The translations under genes and the position numbers were made by a program. Below are positions 42,389 through 52,892 of a stretch of DNA of 64,000 bases, piece by piece. The notes beneath the pieces were generated by a model. It made no database searches. It was not told the origin of the DNA and worked only from the letters and a program-made list of their open reading frames with translations. The first letter of the stretch is position 1. Each line of letters opens with the position of its first letter. This stretch comes from Eleusine coracana subsp. coracana (Eukaryota > Streptophyta > Magnoliopsida > Poales > Poaceae): NCBI GenBank assembly GCA_032690845.1, contig CM064430.1:50875882-50939881 (forward strand). The letters run 5' to 3'.

Positions 42389-44289
42389 TGAAAGAACCGA
42401 GGGACCGAGAGGGGGGTTGAATCAGAAACTCACACTATGTCACACTATGTACCAATTTTATCAATTTTTAAAACCAATCACTCAAACAACTCCTATAATA
42501 ATTTTAGTGGTGATCACACTAGCAAGATAAAAGCCCTATGAAAGAAACAACAACCTATGCGTACTAATGGATCACTCAAGTCAATACAACTCCTATGCAA
42601 GTTAGTAATAAAGTAACACGAAAGTACATCACAAGCTAGCAAAGGAGCCTACTCATGCAATTCTACAAAATAAGAAACTAGTGCATACGAGCATAAGTAG
42701 TACAACACATACAAGGGTAAGCAATCAAGCCAATGCAACTCCTATATATGCTAGTGATCAAATGCAGAAGCTCAAACACTACTAACAAGCAAGAAGCCTA
42801 TTCATGTAAGTCTACAAGGTAATCAACTAGAACAAGACAAACACACAAACATGAATAGCATAGTATGTAAATACGGAAAGTAATGCATCAAAGTAAAGAG
42901 TAGAGTAAGAGATGACTCATGATTTTTTTCTTGAGCTCTTTGAAAGATGGTGCCTTCCCTTACTCCTCGTTTGACCACTCCTGTCGAAGTTCCGGTCCCT
43001 CCCACCACCAACTGGAGTTCTCGCCCATGAGCCCGCAATCACTCCCGGAGTGAAGACATGCTGTGCGTCACTACTGCCACCAAGGCACAAGCTCGTCTCC
43101 CTCAAGAATTTGCCGGACACCCCGAGCCGACATAGACGCTGACTGTTGATGCCCCTTTTACCGGCGGGCTCAAACCGTGTATAAACATATGACGACCTTC
43201 ACAACAAATCATGATAGACTCGATTACCAATACCTAACCGGTCTAGGTCTCACCATAGACCAAGAGTAACAATTGAGATCACACCCTCAAGGACATCCTA
43301 GCCTTAGATGTGCAAGATGCTCAAGTTACTCTCCACTAACACTCTCAAGATATGCAATATCTCTTCCTAGTGCTCTCCTCTTTTTTCTCTTGGACCTTAT
43401 CAAATGCTCTTATGTATTCCACTGGTCAAGAGAGGTCACAAAGACCCCAGCAACAAAGTTATATAGGCTCCCAACCTCGAACTAGCCGTTGCTCCATGAA
43501 ATCAGCTTTCTGGGTCTACTGACCCGACCGTTCGATCACTGCAACATCGGGCTCCAACGGCTCTAACCCCTCTGCTGAATCCTGCTAACCGGACCATACG
43601 GTCAGTTGACCGGGCCGTTTGGTCTGTTTGTCTCTCCAGTCCAGAAACATTTCGTGCAACAGCTTCCTCGCTGCCCAGAATGATTTGTACAGACCGGACC
43701 GTCCAGTCTCTATAGCTCCCAACTCTGGCAGTTTCCTCGCTTCTTTGTTGTAACCTCCAGACAAAACCTCTGAGTGATCGTATAGTCTGGTCACCACTGA
43801 CACTTCTGTCCGATCACTTCATCCTGAAGCTGAAACTACTCATTCTCACTTGACTTCGTTTCCCGGCTTCTCCGAACAGCTGCTTAGCTTCTCCACTGTC
43901 AACTAGTGCCTATGATTTCACCGAGCAACCTTGCATATCACCGTCTAGTCATGACCTAAGAGAATGACCTAAACCCCTTTGATAGTCTGATTTTTTCTAT
44001 GGACTCAAAGCCGTAACAACTAAGCAAGTGTACCCGACACTTGCTCCATAGCTTATCTTTTCCATCTTCATCAACCCTTGAACTCTACCAAGCTCATCAA
44101 GATTCCATTCTTATGGTCATTGTCATCAATCGCCAAAGCCACCGTCAACAATCATCATAGAATAAAAAGATTTTCTACATGGACAACATTTATGTAGACA
44201 TTAATCACATTTTATATTTATCATTCATCACCAAAACATCATACCTTGGAGTGACCTCAATGGTCATGAAACTTACAACATTGATGACA
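42389..44289 (-). mobile_element. LTR-like repeat, copy B (minus orientation)
   Basis: The reverse complement of this segment aligns along its length with copy A (20590-22950), lacking only the nested solo LTR. The left border TGAAAGAACCGAGGG abuts LINE sequence. The right border is about 44238-44289, since similarity with copy A extends past TTTTGGTGATGAATGA through CATGACCATTGA. The flanks (ACATT and GTGAG) do not form a TSD, and the LINE does not resume on the right. The copy was therefore rearranged after insertion or is one end of a deleted element. Confidence 0.6.
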
Positions 44290-46557
44290 GTGAGTTACCC
44301 AGTCTTATGCCTATGTAGTGCCATATCGGTTTTTCTGGCTCAATGTCAATCTCCGAGGGTTCCCGTGGGGTCCCATCACAAATGTTTGCTAGCTCGCTAT
44401 GAAAGTAGTACACATGCATCAAGATTGGTGATGATCGCCAGGCATCCATTCATCACCATCCACATTGTGTCATGCAAGTGAGAACAATGATCTTCGTCTC
44501 CATCTTACATACATCGCTGCCTACCGGTCACATCAGCCCCACTGGCGGACGACCCGTTATCAACATGGCGAGCAGGTGGCGGCGACCGCTCTATGCGGAT
44601 TCCGGCTGCTGTTCTCTGTCACGTTCTTAGCTGCTGAACCCTGCAAATTCTCATATCAAGCCCTGCTTCCGTTTCTTCCAGATGTGGAAGGGAAACCATC
44701 GCGTTGGGCTTATGGTAGATCAGACTTTTGCAAGACCATAGATCAAAGCTGATGAAGCAAATGATTACTTGTAGTCTTGTAGAGCAATAATTAAGCTCCT
44801 GAATCAAAGTACTACATACAAGGGATTATACAAACTAACTTTCAACTGGTTGATCAATTGTAATCTAAAATGTTACTAATTGGTCGCGGATGCATGACAC
44901 TTCAAGGGGCCTGCATCCAACGCTTCAAGCTAATATACTATCTAGAAATGTTCCTTTCTGAAACTAAAAAGTTTCCCATACCTAGTTGCGTCTGATAATA
45001 ATTTTCCCATTAAAGCATGCATCGTCATGCCCAACTTAACACCATCAGCATAGCACCGAAAGAGGCCAGCCACCAACATGCGAACAGTCCAACCAAACAG
45101 AGACACAGTTAGAAAGAAGCATTGTAGATATGAATACTGTAATGCAACCGTTCTATTCCTACAGTTTCAGTGTGAAGGCCAAATTTGCAGGTTGGAGACA
45201 ACTATCTCGATTGCTCAAAGTAATTCCACTCTAAAATTCAATGCAAACTGTGTTGCCTATATATTAATCTTCTATATGTAGAATGTAAAATGAGTTGGTC
45301 AATTCAAAATTTAAAACTAAAAACTATACTAAATTACTAACAGCACGCACCAAAGAGAACCATTAACGATAACTAGACTGAGTACAAAATCAGAGCCCAT
45401 GCATATGAGTGAGATGCAATAGACAGAAGCCTGTTATATAAAAATGCTTCTTTGATGAGCCACATGAGCCTTACAGTTAGCAGCTATTTAAGGCAGAAGA
45501 TCAATATGTTATCATTTTGTAAGATCACAAATCCTTTTGTTAAAATGGGAAAAGATGTTTTCCCATCATAATATTGCCAGTATACTGCAAGCAGGCTAGC
45601 TAGTAGGCAGCCACATACAGGCACAGGAAAGCAAGAAGTTCCAGAAACTATGTTCAACAAGGTTATAAGGACGGGTCCACTACAAGAGAGTTTGTAAAAA
45701 TAAAAATAAAATAAATGGCATGTGTAACACGATCCATTGCAAGTAAGGTCTCTCCAGCAAATTGGAATAATTAAATTGTTTCTTATGCCTGGTAGCGAAG
45801 AAACTATCAACTCGAACATAATATATCTCTATAAAACTCATAATGAGCAGATACTGCATCAACCTAACAGAACAATTCTGCAGCTTACTTGTTGATTCAG
45901 GAGAGGCATGCCAAAGCACTCTGTTTCAAGATACATATAAAACCAATGATCTAAATTAACAAGCACACATTGTTATATTCCAACAAAGAGCATGCTGCGA
46001 CTTCTCTCTCACAAAAAACAAAAAGAACACGCTGTGATCTGTAACATCACAATCACATGATAAATTATTTTTTGTTTGCATGTAACTTAAACTTCTTGTC
46101 CAATAGCCTAAGGATAAGCTAGCCCTCTAGAAGTTGCATCATTTGATTTAATACCGTGGGCTGTTCCATGATGAATTATTTCCATAGTTTAAATTTCTGT
46201 TAATTCACTATGAAACAGAATTGAGTACAGACAAATGACTGTAAATGACTTTGTTGAGTGTGACTAAATTATTATCACCACAAAGAACAGTCAGGTGCTT
46301 GATAATTCTCTTAATATGAACGAATTACAGGTCCATGACAGTAATAGAATGTCAAAGAGCAGAAAAACAACACAGAGACTACAAAGATCTCGAGAAGACA
46401 TAGACGCACCCATAATTCATAATGCACAAATGCAATGTGCAGAGGAAAAGCATGCACATATTATACCTACATGTCGCCACTTGTCACATAACAATATTTC
46501 AAAGGTCTAAAAAGACACAGCAGTCCAACAAAATATTGTGTTAGAAAAGCTTACCAG
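44290..46557. other. Intergenic DNA in the F-box cluster
   Basis: Mostly AT-rich. At 44696-44758 the sequence CGCGTTGGGCTTATGGTAGA and its continuation match 47889-47953, upstream of the F-box pseudogene, at roughly three-quarters identity. This suggests a duplicated promoter-side segment whose F-box body has been lost. A plus-strand ORF at 44465-44752 covers it without a recognised domain. Confidence 0.45.
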
Positions 46558-47737
46558 TTATATCCTTCTTGGTGACATGAACGGGGGATACCCGAAATAC
46601 AGCCTGCCAAGAACACATTTGAGCTCTAGGCTCAACTCGTCAATCTTCAAAGTACTAAGATCAAGTGAGAAACATGCCGCAGGTAGTGTATGTCCACCAA
46701 CCGAAGTACCATATAACACAATGCATCCTTCAGATGCAAAAATGTTGTATCTTCTATAATTGACAGGTAAGGGGATTATGTTCTTCAGCTGCCACTCACT
46801 GTTCTTGTCAGCTTCGTTTTGCCTAGTGTAATAAAGCAGATATGTCATGGATATATTATCAATGTAACTAAACATCCCAAGCCTTCCTTCTGCCTCCACC
46901 ATGGTAATATCCCGCTCTTCATGATAATGCGGGAGGTCAACGATGGTGAACTTCATCCTGCTTATGTCTAGCTTGAGCAACTTGTTCACCCTATCCATTT
47001 TCCAGTAGAAGACCAACCATAAGCGTACTGACGACCACCCAAACTCTGCATGGAGCGGTCCGGTAGTCCGCTGTCACCCCAGCCGGTAGATGTACCGATA
47101 CTCCAGCTTCCGGAGTCCGAAGAGAAGACAGATGTCACTATGTTTTCCACATAATACGCCTGGAATATCACTCTGAATGTTGTCTCCTCGTCCTTGTCTC
47201 CCGAAGGGATAAGGAACGCCTCAAACTCGAAATGCAGCTCATTCTGTTCCCGCATCTGGACGGGGATGGGAACGGGAGGAAGCAAACGGTACTGCCGGGA
47301 TAAAGGGTCACACACCACGAGTTCGGTGTCCATGAGGTTATCAAAATTGATGCTCTCGAGGAGGACACGGCCGTCACGGACGTCAGTGGGAAACCATCCG
47401 CGCCCTCTGGCGCGTGGGAGGTAGTTGTGGAAGTTGAAGTTGGCGGCGCCGGCGAAGTTGCGGGCCACATGAGCGGAGGGATGGGGCGGCTTGGCCGGCT
47501 GGAACCCAGCTATGCGGCCGAAGACGCCGAGGAATAGAGGCGGGTGGAGGGAGCGGTACCGGCGGAGGAAGGAAGGGTCGGTGACGAGGCGGTAGAATGT
47601 GACGCACGCGGCGGAGGCGCGGGTGAGATCGGCAGGGGAGGCGATCCGGAGAAAGATCTCCTCCAGAGGTCTTCGGAGAGGGCCGGCGGCGGCGTTGCAT
47701 CGGGGCCCGGGAGGACCTGACAAGCAGATGACGGCAT
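46558..47737 (-). pseudogene. F-box protein pseudogene, two frameshifts
   Basis: From the ATG at 47735-47737 the frame reads MPSSACQVLPGPDATPPPAL then SEDLW. A one-base loss near 47670 shifts the reading, and EEIFLRIASPADLTRASAAC continues in the next frame. The second frame runs through RVLLESINFDNL, SRQYRLLPPVP, DEETTFRVIFQAYY and GSWSIGTS to YAYGW near 47010. A second frameshift leads to VFYWKMDRVNKLLKLDISRM and a C-terminus ending FGYPPFMSPRRI. Everything else matches the intact paralogue at 38827-40134. Each lesion is a single-base slip, so loss is recent, or an assembly error is possible. Confidence 0.82.
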
Positions 47738-48794
47738 CGCCGCCCAGCCAGCTACTTTCCGGTGAAAGGCAGCGGATGGAGATCGAGGGTTTCAGCGGCC
47801 GATTGAGCAGTTTGGGTGGGCCTGGAAGCTGAAATAGACAATTGCAGTGGTGCCTGTCGATGTCCAGCCCATCTACTACACAGGAGTAAACCCTCGCGTT
47901 GGGCTTGTGATAGATCACACATTTGGGGTGCAGTATATCAAAGCACTGAACACATGGCAATATGGCATTAATGCACATGCTAGTTGATCATCAGATGTTC
48001 TTAAAAGAAAAAGAACTTGTTGACCGATCAACTTGTGGGTAACTTTCCTTCATATTTTCATATTTTTAGGTCAGTCTCAGTGTATAATTTTATTTCACTA
48101 TTCTCAAAAGTGTCATATCAGATTTAGATTTTTTATTTGATAGATGAAACTATTTCTCTTAATGCATAATTTTATCTCACAGTTTTATAGAGAAGTTATA
48201 TTATTAAATTATTATATTGTGATTGGTCCTAATAAATTTGGATGAAACTTTTTACTCTCAATGGAAGTTTCAATAGAGTTTCATGCATATGAAACTGTGT
48301 CATCTCTTTCATCTTAATTACTTTGCCATGTCATCGTTTTAGCTAACGTGGCACCTTATTTAATATTTATGAGCCTTACAATACTAATTTATTGCGTTAA
48401 CAATGAAAGATGGTTTCCATAGTAAAAGGTTCCAATTAACCTCAATTTTAAACAAACAAATCGTGAACGCCTTATGACTTTAACAAGAAAAGAAAGCAAA
48501 ATAACAGAAAATGCTGTTAATACCAGCATCCCGCAAGTCCTTATGAGGCTATCACTAGCAATTTATCAAAAGCAAACATCCTGATGAAAGCAGGGACACC
48601 AACGATGCATTCATAATCATACAATACATGCAACAATGGAAACGCAGAACAAGTAACAACATTTAAAATTTAGTGAAATCTACATTGTGTCATGTGACAG
48701 TATGCCAGAGCAGGGTGCAAAAAAAAAAGGCACTGAAGACTGACAAAATGCTTACAACTGTAAATTAGGATAAAATGCTTACTACCCTCCTCTC
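47738..48794. other. Spacer between F-box copies
   Basis: The first 200 bp would be the promoter side of the pseudogene and includes the segment duplicated at 44.7 kb. The rest is AT-rich with no gene and would include the 3' UTR of the F-box gene ending at 48795. Confidence 0.45.
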
Positions 48795-49955
48795 TTACAT
48801 AGATGGCGGGAACCCAAAATAAGGCTTGACAAATGCACCGTACGACGTCGTCCGACAAACTCTCTCAATCTTGAATGTGTTAATATCAAGAGAGAAACGT
48901 TCTGCGCGTGAGCCCAATAGGAAAATGAAACCTTGCCCTGCACCAGCCAAGTAATAGTCGTCGTCAGCAGGCAACGGGATTATTTTCTCCAATTGCCAGT
49001 CATTCGCATTTTTGCCCTTGTTTTGCCGAATAAGATAATGCAAAGAGGCTTCTTGCTCGTTGTGAGCAAACACACCGATCCTGCCTTCGCCAGCCTCCAC
49101 AGTTACAACATCCCGTGCATCTTGGTCAGGCGGGTAGTCGAGGGTGGAAAACTCCATTCTGTTAACGTTGAACTTGAGCCACTTGTTGCTTGATTCCACT
49201 TCCCAATAGAAGCAGCCATACGCATAGCAGGGAAACATCAACCGGAGGCCTTCTGGTGGTACTTTCAGGCCTAGAGCATCCCAAGTGGTTGATGTGCCAA
49301 AACTCCAACGACCGGTGACCGAAGAGTAGAGTAGTAGAGCTGCCTCTCTGTCGCTTTGCATCCAGGCAATCACTGTGATAGATTTCTTCTCGCAGTCTCC
49401 AGAGGGGACCAGCAAGGTCTCGATCGGACTTTCCCTCACCTTCACGGAGACGCGCAAGGCCTCGGGCAGTAAATCGAGGGCCACGGGAGGCAGCACCAGG
49501 TATCGCCGGGACAAGGGATCGCACACAACCCGACACCAGTGGCAGCGGGCGCAGTTACACCGGAGGAGAAAGCGTCCGTCGCAGACGTCCAGGGGCCAGT
49601 GGCAGTGGTTCCCCTTGACATGAGGGACGAAGCGGAAGGAGAAGTCGGCGGCGCCGGCGAGAGAGCGGGCGACAGCAGCGTTGGGGTGGGGCTCCTCCAC
49701 GATGTGGAGGCCGAGAGTGACGATGCCCATGAGGAGCGGCGGGTGGCGGGAGTGGTAGCGGCGGAGGAAGGATGGGTCGGTGATGAGGCGGCGGAAGGAG
49801 GCGCACGCGGCGGAGGCGCGGTCGAGATCGGCGGGGGTGCCGATCCGGATGAAGATCTCCTGAAGGAGATCGTCGGTGAGGGAAGCCAGCATCCGAGGCA
49901 ACGCGGTGGCTTCAATTTTGGGGCGGGGGAGCGTTAGGGGAGCGGGCGACGCCAT
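48795..49955 (-). CDS. F-box protein, single exon
   Basis: This is an intact ORF of 386 aa from the ATG at 49953-49955. The F-box lies at about residues 22-65 (MLASLTDDLLQEIFIRIGTP; SAACASFRRLITDPSFLRRY). The C-terminal region carries DGRFLLRC, SRRYLVLPPVA, GRWSFGTSTTWDALGL, YAYGCFYWEV, KWLKFNVNRMEFSTLDYP and FSLDINTFKIERV, matching its neighbours. It ends FGFPPSM with a stop where the paralogues continue SPRR, so the tail is a few residues shorter. An in-frame ATG 57 codons upstream (50126) is possible but lies within the region that should be leader of the divergent RRM gene. As an SCF receptor its substrate is unknown. Confidence 0.86.
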   Translation of the reverse strand: MASPAPLTLPRPKIEATALPRMLASLTDDLLQEIFIRIGTPADLDRASAACASFRRLITDPSFLRRYHSRHPPLLMGIVTLGLHIVEEPHPNAAVARSLAGAADFSFRFVPHVKGNHCHWPLDVCDGRFLLRCNCARCHWCRVVCDPLSRRYLVLPPVALDLLPEALRVSVKVRESPIETLLVPSGDCEKKSITVIAWMQSDREAALLLYSSVTGRWSFGTSTTWDALGLKVPPEGLRLMFPCYAYGCFYWEVESSNKWLKFNVNRMEFSTLDYPPDQDARDVVTVEAGEGRIGVFAHNEQEASLHYLIRQNKGKNANDWQLEKIIPLPADDDYYLAGAGQGFIFLLGSRAERFSLDINTFKIERVCRTTSYGAFVKPYFGFPPSM

Positions 49956-50185
49956 TAATTTGCCGGCGAGCCACCCGCCGCCGGCGAATTTGGGGGAAGC
50001 GATCGAGACACAAAGTTTGGGCAGTCTGGGGTGTTTTTGTGGTTTGGATGGACCGTGGCTGTTGCTCTCAAGTATATTTGTGTTGGGCTGGGCCGGAGTC
50101 AGGCCCATTGAGGAAACTGTCGCCATCCATGATCCATCGCTCGCGCCGCACTCTGCTTTCTCCCGAAGGACTCATCTGCATCGAA
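49956..50185. promoter_or_regulatory. Shared 230-bp divergent promoter region (F-box / RRM genes)
   Basis: Only 230 bp separate the start codons of the minus-strand F-box gene (49955) and the plus-strand RRM gene (50186). The segment is GC-rich at both ends, with GGGCTGGGCCG and AGGCCCATT motifs around 50083-50110 (GGCCCA/site II-like, frequent in promoters of plant organelle and housekeeping genes). I see no clear TATA box. Confidence 0.55.
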
Positions 50186-52377
50186 ATGGCGGCGGCGACT
50201 CGCGCCGGGTTCTGGCGGATGTTCTCCGTCTCGGCTTTCGCTCCGCCGCCTCCTCCTGCCGCCCGCCCCACGGCGGAGCCCTGCAACAACCTCTTCGTGT
50301 CAGGTAGCACACCCGCTCCCTTCTCTTCCTCTCTGACTCAGGAGAAGCCTTCGCTTTTGTTCGTTGAGGGGCAATAGGAGCAGATGTCTGATTTAGGTTA
50401 ATGGTAACGCAGGAGCTGTTTTATGGCTTGACTAGCAAAGTGTCCGTATGTTGCTACGGATTTTAAAGAAATATTTTTTATAATTTAAATATAAATTATT
50501 TACATAATATAGTTATTAGATATATACAATATTATTAACGTTTTTTACATGAAAGATTATATTTGTATTATCTTTGGTACTTCTTAGTATATCATTTTAT
50601 ATGTCAAAAGTAATAATTTTATCACCATTTTTTACCATATTCTACAAGCTTTATCCGGAAGGAAAAATTAATTCACGGAGTCCAGAATAGCACTGCATTG
50701 CAACGTGATTTTGAAATTGAATACTTGCTCTAATGGAAAAAGTTCAAACATAAAAGTTGTAGATCTCATTGAGATATTTTCGAAATATATGAGTCATATT
50801 ATTTGAACTACAGAGCTAGAAGATATGGGCCCGCACAGAGATCTACGTAGAGGAGTCCGAATCAGAATAAATATTTTTGCATCGCATATTTGGAAATGAA
50901 AACTACGGGATCTGGACTTCTATTAAATACCAAAGTTATACAACGTTTTGAGAGCTATGAGATAGAGTCCGAGTTTGACTCATTTGAACTCCGGACGTAG
51001 GAATTATGATTTTTGAAATTCGGTACTTGATATAGAAGATACGAAACCGATTTGGATTCAATCTCTAGCTTTGTGGACACGAAGTGGACGACCATATCTC
51101 AATTAATAGATTATAGAGATTAGGACTTCGGAACAAGTAGTCACCTATAATTTTGCTGGTATTTTTAGATCATTTTGGGGTACAGTAGATTGGAACTGAT
51201 GAACTAAATGATTGTAGTAGAACTGAATTTAGCTTGCGAATTAAATTGGTCTGCTTTGTTTTTTTTTACGAAAGGATGGACCTTCTTTGTAATTAGTACA
51301 TGACATACTAATTACCAACTAGATTAGACCACTTGCAAAAACGAGCTTAAGAACAAGAAAAGTAGGAAGAAATTGAAACCAGATGTCAGTAAAGATTAGC
51401 GAATATTGGTGCAAACAATAGACTTTTATTGTTGGAAAAACGGAGGAGTTAAATATTGTTTTAATAATTAGTAGTGGATTAATAGCTTCCGACACATTAG
51501 TTATTTTTGAGAAGTCACAATAGTTCATTTATCTTCTAGCATCAAATATGTTTATTGGATGGGGAGACAATATCTGAAACTAAATAATGCTACTGAAACC
51601 TGATATTTTTTATGATTAGTTTAACTAACTACCGAGTAACTAATATCTTGGTTTGCAGTCTAATCAGTTAGTATTGATTCACTGTTTGTTAGTATTTACA
51701 GCAGCTTCATTTGTGCCAACCTAGGAATATAGCTACATATTATGGTATAGTACTAACAGAGGCAACTACACAGGGTTGAATAAGCACACAACATCTGAAA
51801 AACTGATGGAAGCCTTTTCTAAATTTGGTCAGGTTACAGAAGGTACTGAAATCTCTTGCTCTTTGCACCAGAGCTGATTCCATTTAGACTATTAACACAC
51901 AATGCTATGCATGTAGCAAGAGTAGTGACCGATAGAATATCCGGATATTCCAGAGGAGGGTTTGTCAAATATGCAACTGTTCGAGAAGCCGGCGAGGGCA
52001 TAAAAGATATGGATGGAAAGGTGAGGGTTTATATGCTGAATGGTTGGTTTCCAAGCGTTGTTCTATTTATCGAGCATATGAACCACATTTATCTTTTGTG
52101 ATAATCCCAAATGTAGAGGACATTGGGAAAACTTTTAAATTTGTTTATTTCAAAATTGTTTTTCTAGTGGCAACTAAAGAACATGTGATCATTTATTGAT
52201 CTTTATTTTTACTATTCAACTTGAAGTGTGGAAAAAACCATTTTGATTCGGTAGTCCATATTTGTTTCCCTGACGGAACTGTTCGTTCTTTCTCAGTTCC
52301 TTGATGGTTGGGTTATTTTTGCTGAGTATGTGAAGCCAAGAGAAGCCCCGCCAACTCCACCACCTGGCTATCAATGA
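50186..52377 (+). CDS. Organelle-type RRM protein (ORRM2-like), 4 exons
   Basis: Exons 50186-50303, 51774-51842, 51917-52020 and 52297-52377 join in frame (phases 1, 1, 0) to 123 aa. The Arg/Ala/Ser-rich N-terminus (MAAATRAGFWRMFSVSAF) looks like a mitochondrial presequence. A single RRM follows: RNP2 NNLFVSGLNK, helix SEKLMEAFSKFGQV, RNP1 SRGGFVKYA, helix REAGEGIKDMDGK, then FLDGWVIFAEYVKPREAP and a Pro-rich tail. The arrangement and the FLDGWVIFAEY signature match plant mitochondrial organelle RRM proteins and glycine-rich-type binders that take part in C-to-U editing or RNA metabolism (family knowledge). RNP1 lacks the aromatic residue expected between its two glycines. Intron 1 (1.47 kb) carries transposon-like DNA. 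The reading frame is otherwise intact. Confidence 0.88.
50428..50660. repeat. Dispersed repeat end in RRM gene intron 1
   Basis: CTAGCAAAGTGTCCGTATG with TTGCTACGGATTTTAAAGAA opens an AT-rich stretch. Similar openings occur at about 24030 and 59925. The shared motif suggests one TE family inserted three times. Its class is not certain from the sequence. Confidence 0.5.
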
Positions 52378-52892
52378 ACTATATAGAATGATAAATCTCT
52401 ACTTGTGTTTGGCTGACTACACGTCTTATTCGTCATCCCTCTGAGTGGGCGTTGCTGGCAAAGTAAAAAGTAATTAGAGATTAAAAAGTCGATCTGCACC
52501 ACTTGAACTGCCTTTGCAATGATTAGTACAGGACTTGATGCTGCCACTTGATGTGTTCTTTATAGTTTCCTTCTCTTGGTTATAGTTTACAGGTCACTAC
52601 ATTTTATTCTACCACAATGTTGGAACTATGTTTCGTTATTGCAAATGCGACTGTGATTCTGCAGTCTACAATGATAATGGATGTAGCTGTACCCTACAAA
52701 GAGTGGACGCAGTTTGACTAGAATAATTATGCTTGCTTTCCTTTTGTTGTACAATTTGACTCTACGCACACGTAATTTAGATCTCAGACCTTGCCAATAT
52801 CAGCGCCCCTCACTGTTTGTTTTGATTTCCTTATGCATTTGTATTTATAAGCTGCATCCGTTGTAGAATGTGTGCAACATGATGGGATAATC
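52378..52892. other. 3' UTR of the RRM gene and spacer
   Basis: Moderately AT-rich, no coding domain. It ends at the terminal inverted repeat of the Mutator-like element. Confidence 0.45.

Noticed and set aside
42384..44294. Clean TSD around LTR-like copy B
   Set aside because: ACATT and GTGAG do not match, and the LINE does not resume on the right, so no intact insertion site can be claimed.
49956..50126. Upstream ATG (50126) for the F-box gene at 48795
   Set aside because: It would place coding sequence across the putative leader of the divergent RRM gene, and the added residues have no similarity to paralogues.
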